A program made the position numbers and the translations under genes. A stretch of DNA of 64,000 nt. Source: DASPWW01 sp963841715. GTDB taxonomy: Bacteria > Actinomycetota > Thermoleophilia > Solirubrobacterales > 70-9. Location of the stretch: assembly GCA_963841715.1 (NCBI GenBank), contig CAWJDP010000001.1, positions 124,001 to 188,000 of the forward strand. The letters run 5' to 3'. The notes below the pieces were generated by a model that did no database searches, was not told where the DNA came from, and worked only from the letters and a program-made list of their open reading frames with translations. Shown here piece after piece: positions 40,308-47,997 of the stretch (positions within the stretch are counted from its first letter, which is position 1; the number at the start of each line of letters is the position of its first letter).

Positions 40308-40697
40308 ATGGGCTTGCTGTATCCGTTGCTCGCACTCCTGAACCTCTTCGCAGGAGGTTTTCTGGTTGTCGCGACGTATGCGTTCGACCCCGCAACCACG
40401 ACTCACATCGGGTTCGGGGTCAGCATCGGCGTCGTCGTCATCTCGCTAGGCATGGCCTATTACGCCTGGGCCATCGACAACGACGAGATCCTGACGACGC
40501 TGAGCGGACTGACCGCGGCGCTGGCGGCGTGGACCGTGATCGCGACGACCACGTTCGAGCCGACGACCGCGCAGTGGATGGTGTTCTCGAGCGGAATCGC
40601 CCACATGGTGCTGGCGGCCGCGAGCCTGCTGGCTCACGAGGCAAGCGTCCAGCGGCCTCCGCGGCGTAGGCGCACCACGGCGGCGCGCCGCCGCTAG
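40308..40697 (+). CDS. Small integral membrane protein (four helices)
   Basis: A 129-residue hydrophobic protein with four predicted membrane helices (L-L-Y-P-L-L-A-L-L-N-L-F, G-V-S-I-G-V-V-V-I-S-L-G-M, L-S-G-L-T-A-A-L-A-A-W, M-V-F-S-S-G-I-A-H-M-V-L) and a basic tail P-P-R-R-R-R-T-T-A-A-R-R-R. The helix pairs resemble each other, with W-T-V/Y-Y-A-W at equivalent places, recalling SPW-repeat-type proteins though without their motif. The ribosome site AAGGAGGTGA (40294-40303) is a near-perfect anti-16S match 4 nt from ATG 40308, so translation should be strong. No function assigned. Confidence 0.65.
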   Translation: MGLLYPLLALLNLFAGGFLVVATYAFDPATTTHIGFGVSIGVVVISLGMAYYAWAIDNDEILTTLSGLTAALAAWTVIATTTFEPTTAQWMVFSSGIAHMVLAAASLLAHEASVQRPPRRRRTTAARRR

Positions 40698-40731
40698 AAG
40701 CGGCCGCACCGCGTGTTCAGCATCGAAACGA

Positions 40732-40766
40732 AGAGGGCGTGCCCGGCATTGCCGGGCACGCCCTCT
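40732..40766. terminator. Perfect 16-bp hairpin between convergent genes, bidirectional terminator
   Basis: The arms AGAGGGCGTGCCCGGC and its exact complement flank a 3-nt ATT loop. It lies midway in the 104-nt gap between two convergent membrane-protein genes, so it can serve both. No long T-run follows on the plus strand; the minus side has a short TCGTTT. Confidence 0.75.
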
Positions 40767-40801
40767 GATTACGTCGACGGCCACGCTGGCCGCTGTCGCG
40801 G

Positions 40802-41518
40802 CTAGCGCCTCCGCCTTGCCGTGCTTCTTCCGGTGCTCCTTCTCGCCGGACCGCTACCGACCGAGCCCGTGAGCGCGATGCTCGCGATGAGCACCCAGAC
40901 CACGAACGCGGCGTAGCGCACCCAGAATCCAAACGCGCCGTTGGCGGCGTTGAACACGCCGTGGGTGGCGAATATCGTCACGAAGCCGAGCGCCGAGGCG
41001 ATCCCGGCGACGACTGCGAGCAGGCCGAGCGCCGTCGACAGCGCACCGTGCCTGAGGATCACGCTGGCGCTGGCAAGGAAGAAGACCGTGAACGCGGCCC
41101 CTCCCAGTCCAATCAGCAGCGTCGAGAGGACGTAGAACTCCGGCACGTTTTCGACGCCCGGCTTGAGCGTCGTCGTCGCCTCGACGACGAACGCAGCCAG
41201 CACCATCGACGCCCCGACGATTCCTCCCGCGGAGGCGATCGCCGACACACGCGCGGGGCCGCCCTCGGCGGTCCTGTACCTGGACCACAGGTTGCCCAGG
41301 AACCAGATGAACACAGTGATCGCGATGCTGTTGAGCAGCAACTCCGCTCTGATCGCGTCCCTGTGGTTCGAGATGAACTGCGTTGCGTCATTCGCATGCG
41401 CGATGTCCGGCACCTTCGACGGATCGTTCGCCAAGTAGATGACGAACGCCACGCCGAACAGCAGCGCTGCGATGATCCCGCTGGCAGCGCCAAAACGCTC
41501 CAACGTTCGATCATTCAT
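40802..41518 (-). CDS. Integral membrane protein (DUF4386-like)
   Basis: A 238-residue protein with about six hydrophobic segments: G-I-I-A-A-L-L-F-G-V-A-F-V-I-Y, L-N-S-I-A-I-T-V-F-I-W-F-L, G-A-S-M-V-L-A-A-F, L-I-G-L-G-G-A-A-F-T-V-F-F-L, A-L-G-L-L-A-V-V-A-G-I-A and V-W-V-L-I-A-S-I-A. The layout recalls DUF4386-type membrane proteins of unknown role. The C-terminus is a basic R-R-S-T-G-R-S-T-A-R-R-R-R. ATG 41518 is preceded by AAGGAGGAG about 8 nt upstream, and a promoter is visible at 41593-41622. Confidence 0.65.
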   Translation of the reverse strand: MNDRTLERFGAASGIIAALLFGVAFVIYLANDPSKVPDIAHANDATQFISNHRDAIRAELLLNSIAITVFIWFLGNLWSRYRTAEGGPARVSAIASAGGIVGASMVLAAFVVEATTTLKPGVENVPEFYVLSTLLIGLGGAAFTVFFLASASVILRHGALSTALGLLAVVAGIASALGFVTIFATHGVFNAANGAFGFWVRYAAFVVWVLIASIALTGSVGSGPARRSTGRSTARRRR

Positions 41519-41592
41519 TCGGGAAGCTCCTCCTTTCTGAGCCGCGGCCGTGGGGGGCCGAGCCCGTTAATGACTTCCCGTACAGGGCGCGA

Positions 41593-41622
41593 TTCTTACA
41601 TCTCCGCTCGGATGGCGGTCAA
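41593..41622 (-). promoter_or_regulatory. Sigma-70-type promoter of the membrane-protein gene 40802-41518
   Basis: On the minus strand TTGACC (41617-41622) and TAAGAA (41593-41598) are 18 nt apart. Transcription would start near 41586, giving a leader of about 65-70 nt with an AAGGAGGAG ribosome site before ATG 41518. It is one of the few promoters here with a true leader. Confidence 0.5.
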
Positions 41623-41735
41623 GTGTCGAGAGCCGCTGCAAAGCCGCAATCAGCGCGCCTTTTCTGCCTGGTGCTGGCGCCAACTCGCACGATTTCGGCA
41701 CCACGCACACTCCGCTGTGGAGTCATCATTGCGGT

Positions 41736-42722
41736 ATGCGAGCGATGGTCCTCAACGCGGCGCGGACTCCCCTCGAAGCGGCGAGCGTCGACGAGCCGGA
41801 GCCGGGTTCCGGCCAGATCGTCGCCCGCGTGCACGCGTGCGGCGTCTGCCGCACCGACCTTCACGTCGTCGACGGTGAGCTTCCCGACCCGAAGCTCCCA
41901 CTCGTGCCCGGGCACCAGGTGATCGCCGAGGTGACCGCGGTCGGCGACGGGGTCGAGCGGTTCTCGCCCGGCGCACTCGTCGGAGTCCCGTGGCTGGGCT
42001 GGACGTGTGGCGAGTGCCGCTACTGCCTCTCCGGGCGCGAGAATCTGTGCCCGTTCGCGCGCTTCACCGGCTACACGATCAACGGCGGCTACGCCGACGC
42101 GCTCGTCGCCGACGCTCGCTACTGCCTTCCCCTGCCCGACGGCTACACCGGCCCGGCCGCGGCGCCGCTGCTGTGCGCGGGGCTGATCGGCTACCGATCG
42201 CTGCGGATGACCGGCGACGTCGAGCGGCTCGGCCTCTACGGGTTCGGCGCCTCAGCGCACCTCGTGTGCCAGATCGCGCGCCACGAGGGCCGGCGCGTGT
42301 TCGCGTTCACCAGCCCCGGGGACAGCGACGGCCAGCAGTTCGCGCGCTCGATGGGGGCCGAGTGGGCGGGGGGCTCCGACGAGCCGCCGCCCGAGGAGCT
42401 CGACGCGGCGATCGTCTTCGCACCGGTTGGGCCGCTCGTCCCCGCCGCTCTGCGCGCCCTGGCCCCGGGCGGAACCGTGGTCTGCGCCGGGATCCACATG
42501 AGCGACATCCCCGCGTTCCCGTACGAGATCCTCTGGGGCGAGCGCTCGATCCGCTCGGTCGCGAACCTGACCCGGCGCGACGGCGAGGAGTTCATGGAGC
42601 TCGCGCCGCGGGTGCCGATTCGCGCCGAGGCGACCACATATCCGCTCAGTGACGCGAATCACGCCCTCGACGACCTCCGCGGCGGTAGGGTTCGCGGGGC
42701 CGCGGTCCTTGTTCCCGAGTGA
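41736..42722 (+). CDS. Zinc-dependent alcohol dehydrogenase
   Basis: A 328-residue medium-chain dehydrogenase. Catalytic zinc ligands occur in A-C-G-V-C-R-T-D and V-P-G-H-Q-V-I-A-E-V, the structural-zinc lobe is C-G-E-C-R-Y-C-L-S-G-R-E-N-L-C (about residues 89-103), and L-L-C-A-G-L-I-G-Y-R supplies the third catalytic Cys. The Rossmann strand reads L-G-L-Y-G-F-G-A-S-A-H-L-V, matching the AdhP/class with Gly-Phe-Gly-Ala-Ser. It probably oxidises primary alcohols or reduces aldehydes with NAD(P). A cupin gene follows 25 nt downstream, likely the same operon. Confidence 0.9.
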   Translation: MRAMVLNAARTPLEAASVDEPEPGSGQIVARVHACGVCRTDLHVVDGELPDPKLPLVPGHQVIAEVTAVGDGVERFSPGALVGVPWLGWTCGECRYCLSGRENLCPFARFTGYTINGGYADALVADARYCLPLPDGYTGPAAAPLLCAGLIGYRSLRMTGDVERLGLYGFGASAHLVCQIARHEGRRVFAFTSPGDSDGQQFARSMGAEWAGGSDEPPPEELDAAIVFAPVGPLVPAALRALAPGGTVVCAGIHMSDIPAFPYEILWGERSIRSVANLTRRDGEEFMELAPRVPIRAEATTYPLSDANHALDDLRGGRVRGAAVLVPE

Positions 42723-42747
42723 CCGCGGTGGAGAAGAGGAGCTTTGA

Positions 42748-43155
42748 ATGGCTGACGTGACCGTCAAGAATCTCGACGACTTCGAGGCGGTGTTCGGCGG
42801 AGGCATGCGGCGCGTTCGCGCCGGCCTCGGTGTGACGTCGTTCGGGATGCAGGTGATCGAGCTGCCGCCGAACTTCGCGCACTACCCCGACCACTCCCAC
42901 GTGCACGACGATCAGGAGGAGGTCTACACCGTGCTCTCGGGGACGGTGACCCTTCAGACGGAGGGCGGGGACTTCGAGCTCGAGCCCGGAATGTTCGCCC
43001 GCGTCGGGCCGAGCGAGAAGCGAAAGCTCGTCACCGGCGAGGGGGGCGCCCGGATTCTCGCCCTCGGCGGGACCCCGGGGAAGATCTACGAGCCGCCCGA
43101 GTTCACCGAGGAGGGTGCGCCGGCGCCCGAGATGGCGAAGGGCGCGTCGGGCTAG
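42748..43155 (+). CDS. Cupin-domain protein
   Basis: A 135-residue single-cupin protein: Y-P-D-H-S-H-V-H-D-D-Q-E-E-V-Y-T-V-L-S-G-T-V-T-L (about residues 46-70) is cupin motif 1 with its His/Glu metal ligands, and F-E-L-E-P-G-M-F-A-R-V-G-P-S-E-K-R-K begins motif 2. The motif-2 His, normally before hydrophobic residues, is replaced by a Lys/Arg context, so the metal site may be incomplete. GAAGAGGAG precedes ATG 42748. Its TAG stop overlaps the opposite-strand cofE stop in a shared CTAG. Confidence 0.8.
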   Translation: MADVTVKNLDDFEAVFGGGMRRVRAGLGVTSFGMQVIELPPNFAHYPDHSHVHDDQEEVYTVLSGTVTLQTEGGDFELEPGMFARVGPSEKRKLVTGEGGARILALGGTPGKIYEPPEFTEEGAPAPEMAKGASG

Positions 43156-43895
43156 CGGAACAGGTCCGTTTCGGCCGGGCGCCGCAGCACCGCGGCGCCG
43201 GGCCCGTCGTCCGCGCTCACGTGCCGCTCCAGGCCCCGGACGACGACCGCCGGGATCCCAGCCGCCTTGTCGCGCGCGAGGTCCGCGGCGGCGGCGACCT
43301 CGTCGGCGATCGCGATCGCGGTCGCGGTGAGCTCGCGGCCGGCGCGGTCACCGCGCCCGCGCCAGTCGTCGATTGATGCGAGCCCGGCGCACCCGATCGC
43401 GAGGTCGCACTGACCCTCCCGCCACGGCCGCCCGAAGCTGTCGGCGACCACGACCGCGGGGGAGCGGCCGTGCGCGGCGCGGACCTCGGCGCGGATTCGC
43501 CGCGCCGACGCGTCGGGATCCCGAGGCAGGAGCGCGACCAGATCCTCGCCGGGGACGTTCGAGGCATCGATCCCGGCGTTGGCGCAGATCCAGCCGTGGT
43601 GCGTCTCGGTGATCAGCACCCCGCGCTCGGCGCGGATCACCGAGCGGCTCTCGTCGAGGACGAGCTGGACCGTCGCCGGGTCCTTGTCGAGCCAGCGCGC
43701 GAGCTTGCGGGCGCGCTCGCCGGGCTCGACGTCGGCGAGCCGGCGCACGGCGCCCTCGGCCTTGGAGACGATCTTCTGCGAGACGACGAGCACGTCGCCG
43801 TCGCCGAGTGGCGTCAGCTCCGCGATCAGCTCGCCGATCCGTTCGCCCTCGCCGATCTCGGACAGGCCCTCGACCGGGTCGATCTCCACCCTCAC
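43152..43895 (-). CDS. cofE: Coenzyme F420-0:L-glutamate ligase CofE
   Basis: A 247-residue F420:gamma-glutamyl ligase that adds glutamates to F420-0 with GTP. Segments typical of CofE are D-V-L-V-V-S-Q-K-I-V-S-K-A-E-G (about residue 35), V-L-I-T-E-T-H-H-G-W-I-C-A-N-A-G-I-D-x-S-N (about 93-113), D-P-D-A-S-A-R-R-I-R and V-V-V-A-D-S-F-G-R-P-W-R. It is the stand-alone form; the mycobacterial FbiB has an extra C-terminal FMN domain that reduces dehydro-F420-0, and no such domain is seen here. GTG 43895 overlaps the cofC stop (GTGA). Confidence 0.92.
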   Translation of the reverse strand: MRVEIDPVEGLSEIGEGERIGELIAELTPLGDGDVLVVSQKIVSKAEGAVRRLADVEPGERARKLARWLDKDPATVQLVLDESRSVIRAERGVLITETHHGWICANAGIDASNVPGEDLVALLPRDPDASARRIRAEVRAAHGRSPAVVVADSFGRPWREGQCDLAIGCAGLASIDDWRGRGDRAGRELTATAIAIADEVAAAADLARDKAAGIPAVVVRGLERHVSADDGPGAAVLRRPAETDLFR

Positions 43896-44530
43896 CGCAG
43901 CGCCTCCGCCGTCTGCGGGGCCCGCTCGGGCGCCGCGTCGAGGACCCGGCGCAGCTCGGCGAGGTCTCCGGGGCCGTCGACGTCGAGTGCCAGCGACGGC
44001 AGCGGCTCCAGGACGGCCTCCCATCCCGCCTCGCGGGCGAGCCCGAGGTGGCGGTCGCGGCTGCCCTCGCCGAATGCGGGCTCGATCGCGTCGGGCGGGG
44101 CAAGCAGGAGCCCGTTCGTGCCCGTCCCGTGGCGGTCGGGGATCACGGCGACGCGCCCGCGGGCCGAGCGCGCGATCGCGGCGTCGAGCTCGCCGGCGTC
44201 GAGCAGCGGGCAGTCGCCGGGGAGCAGCGCGCACAGCTCCGCGTCCGCATCCTGTGCGCGCGCGACGCCGAGCAGCGCTGCGCGGGAGTGGCCCGAGTCC
44301 TCTGCGTCCTCTGTGACCTCGGCCCCGGCGGCGTGCGCCGCGTCGGCGGCCGCCGGCTCGCCCGTGACGACGAGCACGCGCTCGAGCTCCGTGGCGCGGC
44401 CGAGCGCCGCGAGGACGTCGGCGAGCATCGCCCCCGCGAGCTCCTCGCGCCGCTCGGGTTCGAGCGCCCCGATGAGCCGCTGCTTCGCCGCCGCGAACCG
44501 CTTCACCGGGACGATCGCGGTCGCGCTCAT
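43892..44530 (-). CDS. cofC: Phosphoenolpyruvate/2-phospho-L-lactate guanylyltransferase CofC (FbiD)
   Basis: A 212-residue nucleotidyltransferase that activates PEP (in actinobacteria) or 2-phospholactate with GTP for F420 assembly. The GT-A-like start A-I-V-P-V-K-R-F-A-A-A-K-Q-R-L (residues 5-19) is the nucleotide loop, A-L-L-P-G-D-C-P-L-L (about 118) the acidic metal motif, and P-D-R-H-G-T-G-T-N-G-L-L-L with F-G-E-G-S-R-D-R-H completes the family pattern. ATG 44530 overlaps the cofD stop (ATGA), and its own stop overlaps cofE, so cofD, cofC and cofE are translationally coupled. Confidence 0.92.
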   Translation of the reverse strand: MSATAIVPVKRFAAAKQRLIGALEPERREELAGAMLADVLAALGRATELERVLVVTGEPAAADAAHAAGAEVTEDAEDSGHSRAALLGVARAQDADAELCALLPGDCPLLDAGELDAAIARSARGRVAVIPDRHGTGTNGLLLAPPDAIEPAFGEGSRDRHLGLAREAGWEAVLEPLPSLALDVDGPGDLAELRRVLDAAPERAPQTAEALR

Positions 44531-45456
44531 CGTGCCGCGAGCTCGCGCGCGAACTCGAGCGTCAGCTCGGCGACGCGGACCCGGGCCGCCGCGTCGGCCA
44601 TCAGCGTCGACGCCACCAGCGACCGAGCCTCCTCGGGTGGCGGCTCGGGATCGCCCTCGTCGGCGACGAGCCCGTCGAGGAGCCCGTCGTAGTGCTCGGC
44701 CACCCCCGCCGTCGAGACCTCGAGCCCGACCGCGCGCATGCAGGCTTCGGTCGGCCCCTTCACGGAGCGCCCCGCGACGAGCGGGCTGACCGCGACCACG
44801 GGCGCCGGGCTCGAGGCGATCGCCTCGCGCATCCCGGGCACCGCGAGCACGGGACCGATGCTGATCACCGGGTTCGAGGGGCCGAGCACGATCGCCTCCG
44901 CCTCGGCGAGCGCCTCGCGCACCTCGGGCGTCGGCGCCGCCTCCTCGACTCCGTCGAAGGCAACCGCCTCGATCTCCGGCTCGGCGCGCTCGAGGACCAT
45001 GAACTGCTGGAAGTCGCGCCACCCGTCGGGGGTCCTGACCCGGCTGCGGACCGGCTCGTCGCACATCGGCAGCACGCGGGCGCGCGCGCCGAGATCGCGC
45101 GAGAGCTCGACCTGGACCTCCGTCGCGCGCACTCCGGCGTCGAGCAGGCGCCGACGCCGCAGGCACGTCGCAAGGTCACGGTCGCCGAGCTCGAACCACC
45201 CCGGCTCGCCGAGGCTGACGAGCCGCTCGAACACCGCCGTCGTGTCGCCGCGGATCCCCCACCCGCGCTGCTCGTCGATCTCGCCGCTCAGCCAGTAGGT
45301 GATCAGGTCCGGGTCGGGGGAGACGTGGACGCCGAGCGTGTCCGTGTCGTCGCCCGTGTTCGCGATCACCGTCAGCTCGTCGTCGAGCAGCTCCTGGATC
45401 CCGGCGGCGAGCTTCGCGCCTCCCGTCCCGCCGGCCACCACGACGGCCTTCGTCAT
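44527..45456 (-). CDS. cofD: 2-phospho-L-lactate/enolpyruvyl transferase CofD (FbiA)
   Basis: A 309-residue transferase that joins the activated phospho-acid to FO, giving (dehydro-)F420-0. V-V-V-A-G-G-T-G-G-A-K-L-A-A-G (residues 5-19) is the nucleotide-binding loop, A-N-T-G-D-D-T-D-T-L-G-V-H-V-S-P-D and W-G-I-R-G-D-T-T follow, and L-G-P-S-N-P-V-I-S-I-G-P-V-L (about 190) is the second family motif. It is the first of the coupled cofD-cofC-cofE genes and lies 7 nt after npdG. Confidence 0.93.
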   Translation of the reverse strand: MTKAVVVAGGTGGAKLAAGIQELLDDELTVIANTGDDTDTLGVHVSPDPDLITYWLSGEIDEQRGWGIRGDTTAVFERLVSLGEPGWFELGDRDLATCLRRRRLLDAGVRATEVQVELSRDLGARARVLPMCDEPVRSRVRTPDGWRDFQQFMVLERAEPEIEAVAFDGVEEAAPTPEVREALAEAEAIVLGPSNPVISIGPVLAVPGMREAIASSPAPVVAVSPLVAGRSVKGPTEACMRAVGLEVSTAGVAEHYDGLLDGLVADEGDPEPPPEEARSLVASTLMADAAARVRVAELTLEFARELAAR

Positions 45457-45463
45457 CGTGGGC

Positions 45464-46150
45464 TCAGTCCCAGTACGGACCGTCCGGCAGGCCGGTGATC
45501 CGGATCCCGGCGGAGGTCTTGTAGCGGCTGTTGATCGAGATCAGCATCGGCGTGAGCTGCTCGACGATCCGCGCCATCTCGAGCGTCCCCGCGTTGACCG
45601 CGCGCAGTCCCGGGATCTGCTCGACGAGCCTCGCCACGCGCGCCTTGTCGGCGCGCCGCTCGCCGCACAGCAGCACATCCTCGTCGAGGGCGTGCCCGAG
45701 GTCGGCGAGCGGGCCGGACCCGAGCGTGTGCAGACCCGAGACGACCGTGACTCCGTCCGGGACCATCTCCTGCGCCTGCTGCGCCGCCGATCCCTGCCAG
45801 ATCCCGATCGACCGCGTCGCCTTGCCGCTGATCGCCGCGGCCATCGGCACCGTGCAGTCGACGACGATCTGGCCGGCGACCAGCGACCCCCGGAGGTTGT
45901 AGAGCGTCTCCGACTGGGCGCGGAGCGGCACGGTGACGAACACGATCCGCCCCCTGCCGGCCGCCTGCTCATTCGGGAGCCCCTCGACGCTCGCGTTCTC
46001 GACCGCGGCGCGCACGCGCCCGGCGGCCTCGCTCGCGCGCTCCGCCTTTCGCGACCCGATCACGATCTCTACCCCGGCGGCCGCCCAGCGCAGCGCGAGC
46101 CCGTAGCCGAGCGCGCCGGTGCCGCCGATGATCGGGATCGAGTCCGCCAT
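45464..46150 (-). CDS. npdG: NADPH:F420 oxidoreductase (Fno/NpdG)
   Basis: A 228-residue F420H2:NADP+ oxidoreductase. The N-terminal Rossmann loop I-I-G-G-T-G-A-L-G-Y-G-L-A (residues 7-19) is followed by I-G-S-R-K-A-E-R-A, which recognises the NADP phosphate. V-F-V-T-V-P-L-R-A-Q and V-D-C-T-V-P-M follow, then G-L-H-T-L-G and the late L-I-S-I-N-S-R-Y-K. It supplies reduced F420 for enzymes such as the DDN-like protein in this window. It heads the F420 operon, divergent from tag with only about 8-20 nt between starts. Confidence 0.9.
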   Translation of the reverse strand: MADSIPIIGGTGALGYGLALRWAAAGVEIVIGSRKAERASEAAGRVRAAVENASVEGLPNEQAAGRGRIVFVTVPLRAQSETLYNLRGSLVAGQIVVDCTVPMAAAISGKATRSIGIWQGSAAQQAQEMVPDGVTVVSGLHTLGSGPLADLGHALDEDVLLCGERRADKARVARLVEQIPGLRAVNAGTLEMARIVEQLTPMLISINSRYKTSAGIRITGLPDGPYWD

Positions 46151-46170
46151 CGCGCGGCATGATTTCAGGC

Positions 46171-46794
46171 GTGAGCGAACGGCGGCGGAGCTCCCTCGTG
46201 ACCGGGCCCGACGGGGTGCGCCGGTGCCCGTGGGGTCAGAGCGACCCGGACTACCTCGCCTACCACGACCGCGAGTGGGGGATGCCGGTCACCGACGACC
46301 GCGGCCTGTTCGAGCGCCTCTGCCTCGAGGCGTTCCAGAGCGGGCTCTCGTGGCTGACGATCCTGCGCAAGCGCGAGGCATTCCGCGCCGCGTTCGCCGG
46401 CTTTGAGATCGAGGCCGTGGCCGGGTTCGGCGCCACGGACAGGAGGCGGCTGACGGCCGACGCGGGGATCGTCCGCAACCGGGCGAAGATCGACGCGGCG
46501 ATCGCGAACGCCGGCGCCGCGGTCGCGCTCTCCGCCGACGGCGGCTCGCTGTCCGCGCTCGTGTGGTCGCACCGCCCGCGGCGCCACCGCGCTCCCCGCA
46601 CCCTCGCCGACCTCCCGGCGGCCACGGCCGAGTCGACGGCGCTCGCGCGCGAGCTGAAGTCGCGCGGGTTCCGCTTCGTCGGTCCGACGACCGCATACGC
46701 GCTGATGCAGGCCTGCGGCCTCGTCAACGACCACCTCGTCGGCTGCTCGGCGCGCGCCGCGACCGCCGAGGCGCAGCGCGCGGTCGCCCGCTGA
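46171..46794 (+). CDS. tag: DNA-3-methyladenine glycosylase I
   Basis: A 207-residue Tag-family glycosylase that excises 3-methyladenine. Zinc ligands of the family appear as R-C-P-W-G (Cys), Y-H-D-R-E-W-G (His) and the terminal N-D-H-L-V-G-C (His, Cys). Catalytic-site segments S-G-L-S-W-L-T-I-L-R-K-R-E and F-R-F-V-G-P-T-T-A-Y-A-L-M-Q-A-C-G are intact. The start may be ATG 46159 or GTG 46171; the latter begins the more usual S-E-R. It is a housekeeping repair gene, divergent from the F420 operon. Confidence 0.92.
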   Translation: MSERRRSSLVTGPDGVRRCPWGQSDPDYLAYHDREWGMPVTDDRGLFERLCLEAFQSGLSWLTILRKREAFRAAFAGFEIEAVAGFGATDRRRLTADAGIVRNRAKIDAAIANAGAAVALSADGGSLSALVWSHRPRRHRAPRTLADLPAATAESTALARELKSRGFRFVGPTTAYALMQACGLVNDHLVGCSARAATAEAQRAVAR

Positions 46795-46821
46795 TCCGGG
46801 CAACGCATATGCTGCCGCGCG

Positions 46822-47565
46822 ATGACGACCACGAGGCTCGAGGGACGCAAGGCGCTCGTCACCGGCGGCGCGAGCGGAATCGGCGCGGCGATCGTCGGCC
46901 GGCTCGCCGCCGAGGGCGCCGAGGTGACGATCGGCGACATCGACCTCGACAAGGCCGCCGAGGTCGCGGGCGAGTTCGACGCCGAGGTCGTCCGCCTCGA
47001 CGTCACCGACCCCGACTCCGCGCGCGGCGCGATCGAGGGGATCGGCACGCTTGACGTGCTGATCAACAACGCCGGCACCGACGAGTTCGGCTTCTTCACC
47101 GAGACCGACCCCGGGATGTGGCAGCGCGTCATCGCCGTCAACCTGGTTGGCGTGCTCGCGTGCACCCACGCGGCGCTCCCGCGGATGCAGGAGGCCGGCT
47201 ACGGGCGCATCGTCAGCATCGCCTCGGAGGCCGGCCGCGTCGGCTCCAAGGGCTCGGCCGTGTACTCGGCGGCGAAGGGCGGCGTGATCGCGTTCTCGAA
47301 GACGATCGCGCGCGAGAACGCGCGCTTCGGGGTCACCGCGAACGCGATCGCCCCCGGCCCGATCGACACCCCGCTGCTCCGCGCGGCGACGACGCTCGGC
47401 GAGATCGGCGAGAAGGTGATCGAGACGATGAAGGGCGCGACCCAGCTCCGCCGCCTCGGCCAGCCCGAGGAGGTCGCGGCCGCGGTCGCCTTCCTCGCCT
47501 CCGAGGAGGCCGCCTACGTCACCGGCGAGACGCTCGGCGTCTCCGGCGGCCTCGGGATGGTCTAG
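46822..47565 (+). CDS. Short-chain dehydrogenase/reductase (FabG-like)
   Basis: A 247-residue classical SDR: T-G-G-A-S-G-I-G cofactor loop (residues 14-21), D-I-D at the end of strand 2 (favouring NAD), N-N-A-G (about 79), the catalytic Ser-Tyr-Lys as S-I-A-S-E-A and Y-S-A-A-K (Tyr about 152), and A-P-G-P-I-D-T-P. It could be a 3-hydroxyacyl-CoA dehydrogenase or acetoacetyl-CoA reductase, the latter being needed to supply crotonyl-CoA for the ethylmalonyl-CoA pathway, but this is inference. ATG 46822 follows TATGCT by 8 nt. A thioesterase gene follows 12 nt downstream. Confidence 0.88.
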   Translation: MTTTRLEGRKALVTGGASGIGAAIVGRLAAEGAEVTIGDIDLDKAAEVAGEFDAEVVRLDVTDPDSARGAIEGIGTLDVLINNAGTDEFGFFTETDPGMWQRVIAVNLVGVLACTHAALPRMQEAGYGRIVSIASEAGRVGSKGSAVYSAAKGGVIAFSKTIARENARFGVTANAIAPGPIDTPLLRAATTLGEIGEKVIETMKGATQLRRLGQPEEVAAAVAFLASEEAAYVTGETLGVSGGLGMV

Positions 47566-47577
47566 GCGACCGGGCGG

Positions 47578-47961
47578 ATGGCGCTGGAGCCCGGGATCGA
47601 GCGCAGCGACGACTTCGTCGTCGAGGACCGCCTGCTGACCGACGTCGGCGGCTCGATCGGCGTCTCCGTGCTCTCGACCCCGGGGATGATCGCGATGATG
47701 GAGCGCAACGCGGCGATCCTCACGCTCGAGAACCTCCCCGAGGGCAAGGCGACCGTCGGCTTCGAGGTCTGCGTCAAGCACGTCTCGGCGGCGGCCGAGG
47801 GAGCGAATTGCACCGTGAGCGCGAAGCTGCGCGAGATCGTCGACGGGCGCAAGGTCCACTTCGACGTCGAGGTCACCGAGGGCGATCGCACGATCGGCGT
47901 CGGCACCCACCAGCGCCGCGTGATCGACGTCGGCCAGGTCGGCGAGGTCTCCGCCTCCTAG
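47578..47961 (+). CDS. Hotdog-fold thioesterase (FlK-like)
   Basis: A 127-residue single-hotdog protein similar to the fluoroacetyl-CoA thioesterase type. Segments V-S-V-L-S-T-P-G-M-I-A-M-M-E-R-N-A-A (about residues 29-46), A-T-V-G-F-E-V-C-V-K-H-V-S-A-A (about 60-74) and K-V-H-F-D-V-E-V-T-E-G-D-R-T-I-G-V-G-T-H-Q-R (about 100-120) hold the Thr/Glu/His set expected in these enzymes. It would hydrolyse an acyl-CoA; the substrate is unknown. It lies between an SDR and an HMG-CoA-lyase-like gene, all in one direction, suggesting an acyl-CoA catabolic operon. Confidence 0.78.
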   Translation: MALEPGIERSDDFVVEDRLLTDVGGSIGVSVLSTPGMIAMMERNAAILTLENLPEGKATVGFEVCVKHVSAAAEGANCTVSAKLREIVDGRKVHFDVEVTEGDRTIGVGTHQRRVIDVGQVGEVSAS

Positions 47962-47997
47962 CCGCCTCCGAATCCGCGCCCGCCACAATTGAGGGTC

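Noticed and set aside
43152..43160. GCTAGC at the cupin/cofE stop overlap as an IS481 footprint
   Set aside because: Only one copy is present and both genes are complete, so there is no evidence of past insertion; it is simply an unoccupied potential target.
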